A stretch of DNA of 64,000 bases from Parasporobacterium sp. (GCA_017459985.1 JAFUBX010000037.1:51310-115309), one strand, 5' to 3'; counted from the stretch's first letter, positions 8,494 to 17,158 are shown. Notes: generated by a model not told the origin, from the sequence alone. Translations and numbers: made by a program.

Positions 8494-9207
8494 GTGAAAG
8501 AATCAAAGTTATCAATACTCACAAAGGGTATCATTAAAGAAAATCCGGTATTGGTGCTTGTACTGGGAACCTGTCCGACCCTTGCGGTAACGACCCAGGC
8601 ATCCAATGCCATCGGAATGGGAATCGCTTTTACATTTGTACTGATCTGTTCGAATATCGTGATCTCCCTGCTGCGGAATATTATTCCCGACAAGGTCCGG
8701 ATTCCCTGCTATATCACGATCATTGCCGGATTTGTCACGATCATTGAGCTGGTGATGGAAGCTTATGCCTACAGCCTGTATGAGGCCCTGGGCATATACC
8801 TCTCCCTGATCGTCGTCAACTGTATCATCCTGGGAAGAGCGGAAATGTTTGCCAATAAGAACAAGCCCTTCGCTTCCTTCCTGGACGCCATCGGAATGGG
8901 AATCGGATTTACACTGACCCTGTTCGTCATGGCTTCGATCCGTGAGATCCTGGGAAGCGGCAGCTGGTTCGGCATGGAGATTCCGGTACTGGCAGAAAAC
9001 AACATTTCTCTGATGACCATGGCTCCGGGCGGATTCTTCGTATTTGCCTGCCTGATGGCGCTGGTCAATAAGATCACAAAGGGCCGGAACAAACGGATCA
9101 CGGAATATGGCTGCGAGACCTGTCCGTCCGCGGCTTCCTGCGGGAAGACCGGCTGCGAAGGATGCGTGGCAGGCGCAAATACACAGGAAGGAGGAGACGT
9201 TAAATGA
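8494..9207 (+). CDS. rnfE: Rnf complex subunit RnfE with Cys-rich tail
   Basis: This six-helix membrane subunit pairs with RnfA around a membrane-embedded iron-sulfur site; a Cys lies in the first-helix region (GTCPTLAV). The start codon is GTG 8494, 3 bases after the rnfG stop. The last 35 or so residues add a hydrophilic tail with five cysteines (CETC, SCGK, GCEGC) that the E. coli-type subunit lacks. The tail could bind metal or be a redox appendage, but its role is unknown. Confidence 0.93.
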   Translation: MKESKLSILTKGIIKENPVLVLVLGTCPTLAVTTQASNAIGMGIAFTFVLICSNIVISLLRNIIPDKVRIPCYITIIAGFVTIIELVMEAYAYSLYEALGIYLSLIVVNCIILGRAEMFANKNKPFASFLDAIGMGIGFTLTLFVMASIREILGSGSWFGMEIPVLAENNISLMTMAPGGFFVFACLMALVNKITKGRNKRITEYGCETCPSAASCGKTGCEGCVAGANTQEGGDVK

Positions 9208-9800
9208 GTTTCAAAGCATTGATCGTTATCTTATTAAGCGGTGTCCTTGTCAATAACTATGTGCTCCGTCAGTTCCTGGGTATCTGTCCGTTCCTGGGTG
9301 TGTCCAAGGAGCTGAAAAATGCTACCGGCATGAGTATTGCCGTCATCTTTGTCATGCTGCTGGCAACGGCGGTCACCTGGCCGATCCAGACCTTCCTTCT
9401 GACTCCGAACGGCCTGGATTATCTGCAGACGGTGGTCTTTATCCTGGTAATTGCCGCCCTGGTTCAGCTGGTTGAGATCGTTCTGAAGAAATATATTCCA
9501 GCGCTCTATCGGGCTCTGGGTGTGTATCTTCCGCTGATCACCACAAACTGCGCTGTCCTGGGCGTTACCATTGCCAACATTGACAAGTCCTATACCTTTG
9601 TGGAAGCCCTGTTCAATGCCCTGGGATCCGGTCTCGGATTTTTCCTGGCCATGGTGCTGTTCGCCGGAGTCCGCGGCCAGATTGAATCCAGTGATCCGCC
9701 CGAATCCTTCAAAGGACTTCCGATCACTTTGGTGGCGGCAGCAATCCTTTCCCTGTCATTTTTCGGTTTCAACGGTGTGGTTGAAAATCTGTTCGGTTAA
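9204..9800 (+). CDS. rnfA: Rnf complex subunit RnfA
   Basis: This 198-aa polytopic subunit is paralogous to RnfE in inverted topology. Conserved features include NNYVLRQFLGICPFLG near the N-terminus and TTNCAVLG mid-protein, whose cysteines fit the shared RnfA/E cluster. It overlaps rnfE by 4 bases (ATGA). Confidence 0.95.
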   Translation: MSFKALIVILLSGVLVNNYVLRQFLGICPFLGVSKELKNATGMSIAVIFVMLLATAVTWPIQTFLLTPNGLDYLQTVVFILVIAALVQLVEIVLKKYIPALYRALGVYLPLITTNCAVLGVTIANIDKSYTFVEALFNALGSGLGFFLAMVLFAGVRGQIESSDPPESFKGLPITLVAAAILSLSFFGFNGVVENLFG

Positions 9801-9811
9801 GGAGGTATCGT

Positions 9812-10633
9812 ATGAATGGTATTGTATTAGCAATCGTTTCCGTTACGGTCATCGGCCTTATCTGCGCAGTGGTTCTGGCAATCGCATCCAAGGTAATGGC
9901 AGTTCCGGTCAATGAGAAGGAAAGCCAGATCAGAGAGTGTCTCCCCGGCGCCAACTGCGGCGCCTGCGGCTATGCAGGATGTGACGGCTATGCAGCAGCC
10001 CTGGCATCCGGCGAAGAGACCAAAACAACAAAATGTATTCCCGGCAGCGACAGCACGGCAGCGCAGATCGCGGCAGTGCTGGGGGTCGAGGCGGAAGATG
10101 TCGTGGAGCAGGTGGCGGTGATCCACTGCAAAGGGGACTGCGATGTGACCCGTGACAAGATGAACTATCAGGGCATCGACAGCTGTAAGGCAGCCAATCT
10201 GTTTTACGGCGGAACCGGATCCTGCGCATACGGATGCCTCGGGATCGGGGACTGCGTGAAGGTTTGTCCCCAGGATGCCATCTGCATTGAAAAGGGCATT
10301 GCCCATATTGATGTCCGTAAATGCATCGGCTGCGGTCTGTGCGCAAAGGCCTGCCCGAAGCACCTGATCACGGTGGAGGATGACACCATCACCTGCCAGG
10401 TCACCTGCAGCAATCATGACAAGGGCGCTCTGACCCGCAAGGTCTGCACCCACGGCTGCATTGGCTGTCAGAAGTGCGTGAAGAACTGCCCGGTGGAAGC
10501 CATCAGCATGGACAATAACCTGGCGAAGATCGATTACAGCAAGTGTATCCACTGCGGAACCTGTGATGACCTTTGCCCGACCGGCTGTATTATGGAAGCC
10601 GATTTCCGGGGAGCCTGGAACAAGGCGGAGTAG
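9812..10633 (+). CDS. rnfB: Rnf complex subunit RnfB, multi-cluster ferredoxin-like
   Basis: RnfB is the ferredoxin-accepting subunit. Residues 1-30 are a membrane anchor. A 4Fe-4S site follows at Cys43/49/52/57 with a downstream Cys, and then several ferredoxin-type clusters (CIGCGLCAKACP, CIGCQKCVKNCP, CIHCGTCDDLCP and an extra Cys set around residues 110-145). The 273-aa length suits clostridial RnfB. The ATG has GGAGGT ahead of it. It is the last gene of the operon. Confidence 0.95.
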   Translation: MNGIVLAIVSVTVIGLICAVVLAIASKVMAVPVNEKESQIRECLPGANCGACGYAGCDGYAAALASGEETKTTKCIPGSDSTAAQIAAVLGVEAEDVVEQVAVIHCKGDCDVTRDKMNYQGIDSCKAANLFYGGTGSCAYGCLGIGDCVKVCPQDAICIEKGIAHIDVRKCIGCGLCAKACPKHLITVEDDTITCQVTCSNHDKGALTRKVCTHGCIGCQKCVKNCPVEAISMDNNLAKIDYSKCIHCGTCDDLCPTGCIMEADFRGAWNKAE

Positions 10634-10667
10634 ATCCCCCGCAAGAGTTTGAAGTATATAGCAGGGC

Positions 10668-10708
10668 CGCCGCACACTGGCATATCGCGCAGGTGCGGCG
10701 ACTTTTTT
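10668..10708 (+). terminator. Terminator of the rnf operon
   Basis: A GC-rich stem CGCCGCAC/GTGCGGCG with a 17-base loop is followed by ACTTTTTTG. It starts about 35 bases after the rnfB stop. Confidence 0.85.
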
Positions 10709-10716
10709 GTGTCGGG

Positions 10717-10800
10717 CATCGCAGGTGATGAGTCATTCTGTGTTGGACCCGGCCTCGCAGGTGATGGAATTACCTTGCGTTGGGCCTCGCGGAAGGTCAG
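10717..10800 (+). repeat. Short direct repeats after the rnf terminator
   Basis: TCGCAGGTGATG occurs at about 10719 and again 36 bp later at about 10755; each copy is followed after a few bases by TG(T/C)GTTGG. A partial third copy (CTCGCGGAAGG) follows 32 bp on. No reading frame with a ribosome binding site spans them. Their meaning is unknown. Confidence 0.5.
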
Positions 10801-10938
10801 TCACGTAGATTTAAGGTTTTTTTCTGCGGACCTTCCGTTATATGTCTTCATCGGCTTTTACAGGCGGTCTGAGTCATGCGATTTTCGGAGTTTTTAATTT
10901 CCGCATGTCCTTTTTTCATATTGATATCGAGGCCTGCG

Positions 10939-11208
10939 TCATGTAAATAACGCCCTCTTGAATTTTTACATGATCAAATTCATATTATCATCATGTAAAA
11001 TCAGACAACTTCAAAATATACATGGTGAAAACGGCAATTTCATCATGTAAAAATGAAGCTTGTGAGAATATACATGATGAAAACGGTAATTTCATCATGT
11101 AAAAATAGAAATCCTGGAATTTACATGATAAACAGGGTTAAATCGTCATGTGAAAAAGAAAAGTACAAAAATATACATGATTTTCCTCGCTGAAATGTCA
11201 TGTGTTTT
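10939..11208 (+). repeat. Array A: six units of an inverted repeat with 52-bp period
   Basis: TCATGTAAAAAT-type arms start at 10939, 10991, 11043, 11095, 11146 and 11198, so the steps are 52, 52, 52, 51 and 52 bp. In each full unit the arm is answered 12-16 bases later by ATATACATGA or ATTTACATGA, and most units share a linker like TGAAAACGGTAATT. Loops differ between units. There is no cas gene, no transposase and no open frame. The 801-bp gap 10634-11434 holds only this array, the rnf terminator, the short direct repeats and a hairpin. Confidence 0.85.
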
Positions 11209-11283
11209 TTGAGGTTTTCAATTTTTGCATATGTTCTATATCCTCTCAAAGGTCGCAGAATATGCGGCGCAAATGAAATCATG

Positions 11284-11333
11284 AACAGCAGACAGGCCGT
11301 CACAGAGTTTGTGACGGCCCGTTTGCTGCTGTT
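11284..11333. terminator. Large hairpin between array A and the 5'-nucleotidase gene
   Basis: A perfect 10-bp stem GGCCGTCACA (11295-11304) / TGTGACGGCC (11310-11319) extends outward through AACAGCAG/CTGCTGTT with small mismatches. It lies about 100 bases past the end of the leftward 5'-nucleotidase gene and could terminate it, but a T-tract is lacking on both strands, so terminator status is uncertain. Confidence 0.4.
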
Positions 11334-11434
11334 GAAGAAGCCTGGTTCTTCTGTATTAAGGGATGGAAAAATTCCGTTTATGAGAACGCCTGAGGCTTTT
11401 GAAGAATCAGTTTCGCGTGGAGCTGGAGGCGCTG

Positions 11435-13633
11435 TCAGCCTTCTACTTCCACGATCCGACCGCCGGGGGCGATGGTATTCGGATATACGGTGTAATTCTC
11501 CGCGGTATGATTCTGGAACCAGCTACCCACCAGCTGCTGGACATCTTCTTTGCAGGAGCAGATCCAGTTGGCCATATCGCCGGTGTAGTTATCGATCTCG
11601 CCGCCGGTCATGGTGAGAATACCTTCGCAGGTCCAGTCTTCATCCACCTGCAGTCCGCCGTTTGCGGCATCATAGACCAGGGTATCGCCGACCTTGATGG
11701 TGACCGGAGTTCCAGACCCGGCCTGATAAGTGTAGGTGACTTCAATGCCGGAGTAATGGGTAAAGGTCGTGTCTTCCTTTTCAGGGTAGACGCTGCCGAG
11801 GCCTTTGGCGACCATATCCACCACCTGCTGTCCGGTCAGGGTGTCATAGTAAAGAACCGTGGGGTTGGCGAAAATGCCCTGCAGATTTTCCAGAGTGATA
11901 TCGCCGGGTTCCACGGAGGCTCTGAGCCAGAATCCCGGATAGGCCACGAAATCATAATCCGTGCCCATTTTCTCAGAAGCAGCTGCCAGGATCACATCGG
12001 TCATCAGATCACCCAGGTTGGTCTCATTACCGCGAACGGTTCCGCCTTCATTTCCGGCGGATAGACGTTCGCCGTTCAGGAAATATTCGGTATAAGCGAT
12101 CGGCTTGCCGAAATCTTCTTTGACCCGGGCCATGGCAAGGTCTACCAGCTCCTGTACCTGCGCGTCAGGCTGGATATCTTCCATGTCGCGGATAATATTT
12201 CCGTCCACAGCCAGGACCTTCCCATCCTTTACATACAGGAAGATCTCGCCGATGCAGTTGCCGAAGCTTTCTGCCTGGTTGACATAGGTCGGATCGGATC
12301 CGACCAGCACGCCCTGACCGTCATTGATGATGGAGTGGGTGTGTCCGTCGATAAAGACATCCAGATCTTCCACCTGGTCTGCCAGCTGCCAGGAATTGGT
12401 GTCATTGGAGGAAGCTCCGGTGGATTCTTCACCCATCCAACCGGTATGTCCGACACCGATGACGATATCAGCGCCGTCTTCCCGGAGCTGCTGCACACAG
12501 GCTTCGGAACTTGGAATGGAACCTGTGGAATCCAGTTCGACCGAGAGGGCTCCGCCGTTGGTGGTGAGGCCAAATAATCCGACCACGGTTCCCTGATCTG
12601 TGGTGAAGACGGCTGTATGGGGATAGGCTTCGCTGTCCCCCGGCAGATCTTCCATTTCCAGGGCAGAGAGATCCAGACCGCCGTTTTCATCAGTGGTGAC
12701 CTTTTCGTAAAGCTCGTCGAACAGATCATCCCCGATGATGCTTTCGTATGCCTGCGCGTACTCGGAAAGAGCCAGGCCGTCTTCCATTGTTTCTACATTC
12801 GCACAGATCGTCCGGGTGTTCTCATAGAGGCGGGACAGCAGGATATTCTGGCGTACCACACCGGAAGAGCCGTAATCATTGTTGCCGGGGGCAATCACAT
12901 CGTAAATCGGATCCATGATCGCCGGGATAAATTCTCCGTTGTATGAGCCCGCGACAGCCTCGCCGCCGCCATAGACATCGCCGGCGGAAACGGTCAGCAC
13001 CAGAGAATAGTCTCCGGAGGCTTTCAGTTCATCTGCCAGTCCTTTGACATAGGGCTCCACATCGAGGTGCCCATGGACATCATTGGTGTGGACAATGGCG
13101 ATTACCTCATCGTAATCCGAAACAAACTGGACGTTGCCGATGATCGTTCCGTTCTCCACGGAGTCGGATTCTTCAAAGAAGACGATGATCGGATACTGGG
13201 ATGTGATCTGCGCTTCCGGCGCGATCTCCAGCTTCTTTGTGTAAACGTCCGTTGTGAAGTCGTAACCTTCGGCACCGATGATCAGTTCCTCCATTTCTTC
13301 CGGAACCAGAACAACGGTCTGTGTACCTGTGGAAGTATCATTTGCGCCGCCGCTGCCGGGGCCGCCGGGACCACCGGGACCACCGGGTACCTGAGCGCTG
13401 TCGCCGCCGGGACCGCCCGGTGCCTGAGCACTGTCACCGCCGCCTGGACCGCCCGGTGCCTGAGCGCTGTCGCCACTGCCGGGAGCCTGTGAGCTGTCTC
13501 CTCCGGGACCACCGGGGTCGCCCGGACCTCCGGGAACGCCGGGGGCTGCATCCGGCGCGCCTGCAAATGCGCTGACGGCGGACAGGCCGAACACCAGACA
13601 GAGCACAAGGAACATGCTGATGATTTTTTTCAT
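11435..13633 (-). CDS. Secreted 5'-nucleotidase / 2',3'-cyclic phosphodiesterase family protein
   Basis: A signal peptide (residues 1-24, ending ASAFA-like) is followed by a low-complexity Gly/Pro/Ser linker of PGGPGGDSAQ-type repeats to about residue 95. The metallophosphatase domain follows, with HTNDVHGH, SAGDVYGGG, VGHTGW and DGHTHS as metal-site motifs, and then a UshA-type C-terminal domain to residue 732. The family removes phosphate from extracellular nucleotides. The usual GNH(D/E) catalytic motif reads GNND here, so the catalytic His is Asn; activity should not be assumed. No LPXTG or membrane anchor is seen at the C-terminus. It is divergent from gpsA. Confidence 0.85.
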   Translation of the reverse strand: MKKIISMFLVLCLVFGLSAVSAFAGAPDAAPGVPGGPGDPGGPGGDSSQAPGSGDSAQAPGGPGGGDSAQAPGGPGGDSAQVPGGPGGPGGPGSGGANDTSTGTQTVVLVPEEMEELIIGAEGYDFTTDVYTKKLEIAPEAQITSQYPIIVFFEESDSVENGTIIGNVQFVSDYDEVIAIVHTNDVHGHLDVEPYVKGLADELKASGDYSLVLTVSAGDVYGGGEAVAGSYNGEFIPAIMDPIYDVIAPGNNDYGSSGVVRQNILLSRLYENTRTICANVETMEDGLALSEYAQAYESIIGDDLFDELYEKVTTDENGGLDLSALEMEDLPGDSEAYPHTAVFTTDQGTVVGLFGLTTNGGALSVELDSTGSIPSSEACVQQLREDGADIVIGVGHTGWMGEESTGASSNDTNSWQLADQVEDLDVFIDGHTHSIINDGQGVLVGSDPTYVNQAESFGNCIGEIFLYVKDGKVLAVDGNIIRDMEDIQPDAQVQELVDLAMARVKEDFGKPIAYTEYFLNGERLSAGNEGGTVRGNETNLGDLMTDVILAAASEKMGTDYDFVAYPGFWLRASVEPGDITLENLQGIFANPTVLYYDTLTGQQVVDMVAKGLGSVYPEKEDTTFTHYSGIEVTYTYQAGSGTPVTIKVGDTLVYDAANGGLQVDEDWTCEGILTMTGGEIDNYTGDMANWICSCKEDVQQLVGSWFQNHTAENYTVYPNTIAPGGRIVEVEG

Positions 13634-13772
13634 AATTACCCTCCTGTAAATGTGAAATAAAATAAATGTGATAAAATCATTTTAGCAGATTACTGCAGAA
13701 AATGCAGTTTATTTCAAGGGGAAAGTTTGTTACATTATAAGAAAAGAATGCATTGGTCTGAGGAAAGTGATT

Positions 13773-14792
13773 ATGAGTGAACCGAAACGAATCGGAATTC
13801 TGGGCACAGGAACCTGGGGAACGGCACTGGCAAGAATGCTTGCAAATGACGGGCACGAGGTAACCTGCTGGTCCGCAATCCCGGAAGAAATCGAGCTGCT
13901 TTCAGGAAAACGAATCCATCCAAACCTGCCTGGGATCATGGTACCGGAATCCATCCGCTTTACCGGGGAGATCGGCAGCGCCTGCACGGAAAAGGACCTG
14001 GTGGTCTTTGCTGTACCGTCTGTTTATGTCCGTCGAACAGCACAGGCAGCAGTCCCGTATCTTGCGGACGGACAGATGATCGTGGATGTGGCGAAGGGGA
14101 TTGAACCGGATACGCTGAAGACAATGACAGAGATCATTTCCGATGTTCTGCAGAAGGAAAATCCCCGGATCCGGGTGCATCTGTGCGCGCTTTCCGGGCC
14201 GACCCATGCGGAGGAGGTCGCCGCTGATATGCCGACCACGATTGTGGCCGCCAGCAGAGAAAAGGAGGTCGCGGCATTTGTGCAGCAGGTGTTTTCCAAC
14301 CATGTCATGCGGGTGTACACGAATGAAGACATCAAGGGAGTCGAGATCTGCGGAGCTCTGAAAAATGTCATGGCTCTGGCTGCCGGAATCGCATCCGGCA
14401 TGGGGTACGGCGATAATCTCCGGGCTGCGATCATAACCCGGGGAAGTGCCGAAATGTCCCGGCTGGGACGCGCCATGGGCTGCAGAGAGCAGACCTTCGC
14501 CGGTCTGGCGGGGATCGGGGACCTGATCGTGACCGCCACCAGCAGGCACAGCAGGAACAACCGGGCCGGATATCTGATCGGGCAGGGAAAAACTGCGCAG
14601 GAAGCCATCCGGGAAGTCGGAATGGTCGTGGAGGGAATCAACGCGCTGCCGGCGGCGCGGAAACTGGCCGAAAAATATCATGTGGAGATGCCCATCACGG
14701 AAGCGGTGCACCAGGTAGTTGCAGAGGGAATGAAACCGGAGGAAATGCTGCATCATCTGATGGAGCGGGCATTTACGGAAGAACATTATTAA
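13773..14792 (+). CDS. gpsA: Glycerol-3-phosphate dehydrogenase [NAD(P)+]
   Basis: GpsA makes sn-glycerol 3-phosphate for phospholipid synthesis from dihydroxyacetone phosphate. The N-terminal Rossmann motif GTGTWGTALA is clear, and the catalytic segment EICGALKNVMALAAG with its lysine is present mid-protein. At 339 aa it matches the family. ATG 13773 is chosen over GTG 13767 because AGGA ends 8 bases before the ATG. The carbonic-anhydrase-like gene follows 23 bases on and is probably cotranscribed. Confidence 0.95.
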   Translation: MSEPKRIGILGTGTWGTALARMLANDGHEVTCWSAIPEEIELLSGKRIHPNLPGIMVPESIRFTGEIGSACTEKDLVVFAVPSVYVRRTAQAAVPYLADGQMIVDVAKGIEPDTLKTMTEIISDVLQKENPRIRVHLCALSGPTHAEEVAADMPTTIVAASREKEVAAFVQQVFSNHVMRVYTNEDIKGVEICGALKNVMALAAGIASGMGYGDNLRAAIITRGSAEMSRLGRAMGCREQTFAGLAGIGDLIVTATSRHSRNNRAGYLIGQGKTAQEAIREVGMVVEGINALPAARKLAEKYHVEMPITEAVHQVVAEGMKPEEMLHHLMERAFTEEHY

Positions 14793-14815
14793 AGGCACTG
14801 TTATTGGAGAAATGG

Positions 14816-15334
14816 ATGATCATAGAATTTAACGGCATAAAGCCGGATGTGGAAAAGGCTGCTTTTATTGCGGAGAACGCAGTAGTTATCGGGGATGTGG
14901 TTCTGGAGGAAGGATCCAGTATCTGGTTCGGCGCGGTTCTGAGAGGGGACTCCGGCCGGATCCATATCGGGAAGAACAGCAACGTACAGGACAACTGCGT
15001 GATCCATTGTGATGCAGGCGGCTGTGTGGAAGTCGGTGAAAATGTTGTGATCGGGCACAGCGCGGTGATCCACGGATGCCGCATTGGAGATGGCTGCATG
15101 ATCGGGATGGGTTCCATTCTTATGAATGACTCCGAAATTGGTGATCATTGCCTGGTCGGTGCCGGCACTCTGATCACCGAACGAAAAACATTTTCCGACC
15201 ACTCCCTGATCCTGGGCCGCCCCGCAAAGAAGCTCATGCAAGTAACCGGTGAACATCTGCGCATGATGGAAGCCGGCGCAGAGGAGTACCTGAAATTTGC
15301 CGCCCTTTACCAAAATAGGGATCCTCAATTATGA
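14816..15334 (+). CDS. Gamma carbonic anhydrase-like hexapeptide-repeat protein
   Basis: The 172-aa left-handed beta-helix protein has successive hexapeptide repeats (for example VVIGDV, SIWFGAVLRGD, NVVIGHSAVIHGC). The histidines in GHSAVIHG and in the earlier CVIHCDAGG fit the trimer zinc site of gamma-class carbonic anhydrases and YrdA-type proteins. The substrate of such stand-alone proteins is often unproven. ATG 14816 is taken as the start because GGAG lies 6-7 bases ahead; the upstream TTG 14804 overlaps that site. Confidence 0.88.
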   Translation: MIIEFNGIKPDVEKAAFIAENAVVIGDVVLEEGSSIWFGAVLRGDSGRIHIGKNSNVQDNCVIHCDAGGCVEVGENVVIGHSAVIHGCRIGDGCMIGMGSILMNDSEIGDHCLVGAGTLITERKTFSDHSLILGRPAKKLMQVTGEHLRMMEAGAEEYLKFAALYQNRDPQL

Positions 15335-15401
15335 TTGTAATCGGAGTTATTTCATGATATCATTTCAAAGAACAGCACATCAATGAATCTGAATCCGGGT
15401 G

Positions 15402-15432
15402 AAACAGCGGGTTTCCGCTGTTTTGTCTTTTA
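15402..15432 (+). terminator. Terminator after the carbonic-anhydrase-like gene
   Basis: The stem AAACAGCGG/CCGCTGTTT with a GTTT loop is followed by TGTCTTTT. It closes the gpsA transcript about 70 bases past the stop. Confidence 0.75.
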
Positions 15433-15529
15433 ATGCAGGAATTGCTTTTCCTGGATGGTCATCTGTATCCTTATTATAAAATAGATGGAAAATCGCGAGT
15501 ACATTTTTTCCAGCTGTATTCGCAGATAT

Positions 15530-15940
15530 GGGCGCTTCTGCAACCTGGGCGGTTAATCATCTTCCGCAATCTACGCCGGAAATCTCTTCTAATTGCCGCC
15601 GGATATCTCATATATTCCAAATGCCTCTTTTGAGGATAGTGAATATCCTTTATATGAAAATTCAAAAAGTTGAGATAACGCTAGATATCCTCAGAATGTT
15701 AGCTTGCCCCGATTGAGGATAAAAAACATCCTCAGATATCTAAGGCCCAAGATCTAGGGGTATTGCCGGCTGTCTCATTTTACGAAGAACCTCCGTATGA
15801 GGATATCTGACATCCTCAAAACAACCGATTTTTGTAATAGCGGAGATTCGGATTGAGCTGTTTGCAACTGCAGCTGCCTTGTGAAGCAGGAAAAATATTT
15901 TGGAAGGTAAATTCTGAAAAAGCCTGTAAACTCCACACCC
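15530..15940 (+). repeat. Split copy of intergenic module M, interrupted by array B
   Basis: The left half (15530-15583: GCGCTTCTGCA, CATCTTCCGCAATC, ACGCCGGAAAT) and right half (15891-15940: AAAAATATTTTGGAAGG, AAGCCTGTAAACTCCA) match, in order, one continuous 98-bp stretch at 34046-34143 read on the minus strand. Here the halves are separated by 307 bp containing array B. The two sites therefore look like occupied and empty versions of the same module. Confidence 0.7.
15631..15815 (+). repeat. Array B: TGAGGAT inverted repeats with roughly 42-bp period
   Basis: TGAGGAT-type arms begin at 15631, 15671 (variant TGAGATA), 15714 and 15798, so the steps are 40, 43 and 84 bp (twice 42). Each is answered within a few bases by ATCCT(CA), for example TGAGGATATC with CATCCTCA at 15798. 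The sequence is unrelated to array A. No gene or ribosome binding site is present. Confidence 0.7.
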
Positions 15941-15968
15941 GACCTTCCGCACATCTGTGGAAGGCCCT

Positions 15969-16273
15969 GGATTGCTGCGTGACCAAGATGTTTTCTCATA
16001 AAAAAGTCGAAAAATCAGGAATTATTTTAGAAAACTCCGGCAAATGCATCTTCCACAGCAAATTCCGGATTTGAGATGCAACGTGCAGGGAAAAACTTGG
16101 ATTTACGAACAAAGAAAAATGTTCTCATATCCCGGTTTTTCTGTAGAAGATGCAGGAGGGAGTCTGTCATGGAATTGACTGCAGTACAAGTGTATATGCA
16201 TCCCAAATTCCATTCATAGACGCGGTTTGCTGCATCGCCCGGAGTAGGAAAGCATCCATCCAGGGTGCAGAAG
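15969..16273 (+). repeat. Element E, copy 1 (dispersed structured repeat)
   Basis: The copy shares long blocks with 46948-47346: GATTGCTGCGTG, AATCAGGAATTATTTTAGAA, TGCATCTTCCACAG, TTCCGGATTT, ACGTGCAGGGAAAAA, TTTTTCTGTAGAAGATGCAG and a CGCGGTTTGCTGCATCGCCC block. It folds a hairpin at 16096-16135 (TTGGATTTACGAACA against TGTTCTCATATCC). Compared with copy 2 it lacks an internal block of about 95 bp. No open frame is conserved between copies, so the element looks non-coding. Confidence 0.75.
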
Positions 16274-16289
16274 ACCTAAAAATATTTAA

Positions 16290-16463
16290 AAGCTCTCCCA
16301 TTTCAGGTATGAAGACTATTACAACCATTATCGGTGGAAGCTGTCAGAACTTCGAAAGAAAGGGATCATTCCCGGAGTCAACCTGCTGCAGACTTTTGAG
16401 GCAAAGGGGCATCCGCCGGAACCGGGAGTCGTAAGAGGACTAATAGAGATTTACCTGAAGTAG
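16290..16463 (+). pseudogene. Gene remnant: C-terminal stub of an unknown protein
   Basis: An open frame of about 57 codons with good codon usage (including HYRWKLSELRKKGI and FEAKGHPPEPG) ends at TAG 16461-16463. It has no start codon or ribosome binding site and opens right where element E copy 1 ends. It reads like the surviving tail of a deleted gene. The family is not recognised. Confidence 0.55.
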
Positions 16464-16474
16464 TCAGTAAATAT

Positions 16475-17158
16475 TCAGGATTCGGACAGATGAAGGCGGT
16501 CGAGCAGGAATCCGGCCAGTCCCCGGATGTCGTTCAGGTCAAAGACGGGGATTCCGGCGGGTAGGCCCTGTACGGGGGTATCGGACATGAGGGCAGTGCA
16601 GTCGGAGGGGACTGTCCGGAAGTCTTTGCCGGCGGCGTTGCGCCGGAGACCGATCCGCAGGAATTGCCGCTGGGATTCCGGGAAATCGCCGGGTTCAGAA
16701 ACGGCAGCGACAGAGTCCGCAGTGCCGGGGTCCTGGGAAAAACCGGTCAGAAGGCCGTTATATCCTTCCACCAGGATCAGGTCCACATCATGGACCATAG
16801 AAAGAACCTGGGACAGCGAAAGGCTGCGCTGTTCGATCAGCGCAGTCTTTTGTTGTGAACTGAGGATTGTCATATCGGCGCCGGCTTTGGAAAACCGCCA
16901 GGAGTCTTTGCCTTCCCGGTCGATCTCAAACTCATGGGCGTCGTGCTTGATGACAGCAACACGAAGGCCCTTCTGCTTGAAGAGAAGGACCAGTTGTTCA
17001 ATTACGGTGGTCTTGCCCGTCCCGGACCAGGCCGAGAAGGTGATCACAGGCGCGGGTGCAGCGGGTGTGCATTCCGCGGGTTCCGGCTCCGCGGACCCTG
17101 CGGGTTCAGACGCCGCGGGTGCGGGTTTTTCAGTTGCTGCCTCGGGGATCCATGTCAT
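16475..17158 (-). CDS. mobB: Molybdopterin-guanine dinucleotide biosynthesis protein MobB
   Basis: MobB is a P-loop GTPase that helps MobA attach GMP to molybdopterin. After a Pro/Ala/Glu-rich N-terminal stretch (residues 1-37), the core has FSAWSGTGKTT (P-loop), VIKHDAHEFEID and the Walker B-like LILVEGYN. The 227-aa length exceeds the usual 160-175 because of that N-terminal stretch and a C-terminal extension. It follows icd by only 4 bases although its role belongs with the mod/moa operon at 23-30 kb. The start could lie further in, just before the P-loop. Confidence 0.85.
   Translation of the reverse strand: MTWIPEAATEKPAPAASEPAGSAEPEPAECTPAAPAPVITFSAWSGTGKTTVIEQLVLLFKQKGLRVAVIKHDAHEFEIDREGKDSWRFSKAGADMTILSSQQKTALIEQRSLSLSQVLSMVHDVDLILVEGYNGLLTGFSQDPGTADSVAAVSEPGDFPESQRQFLRIGLRRNAAGKDFRTVPSDCTALMSDTPVQGLPAGIPVFDLNDIRGLAGFLLDRLHLSES

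Noticed and set aside
10939-11208. Array A as a CRISPR array
   Set aside because: The repeated part is itself an imperfect palindrome of varying sequence, the spacers are only 12-16 bases inside arms plus similar linkers, and no cas gene is near. Arrays B, C and D fail for the same reasons.
11399-12064. Plus-strand ORF opposite the 5'-nucleotidase gene
   Set aside because: It mirrors a gene with clear domain motifs and has no start signal.
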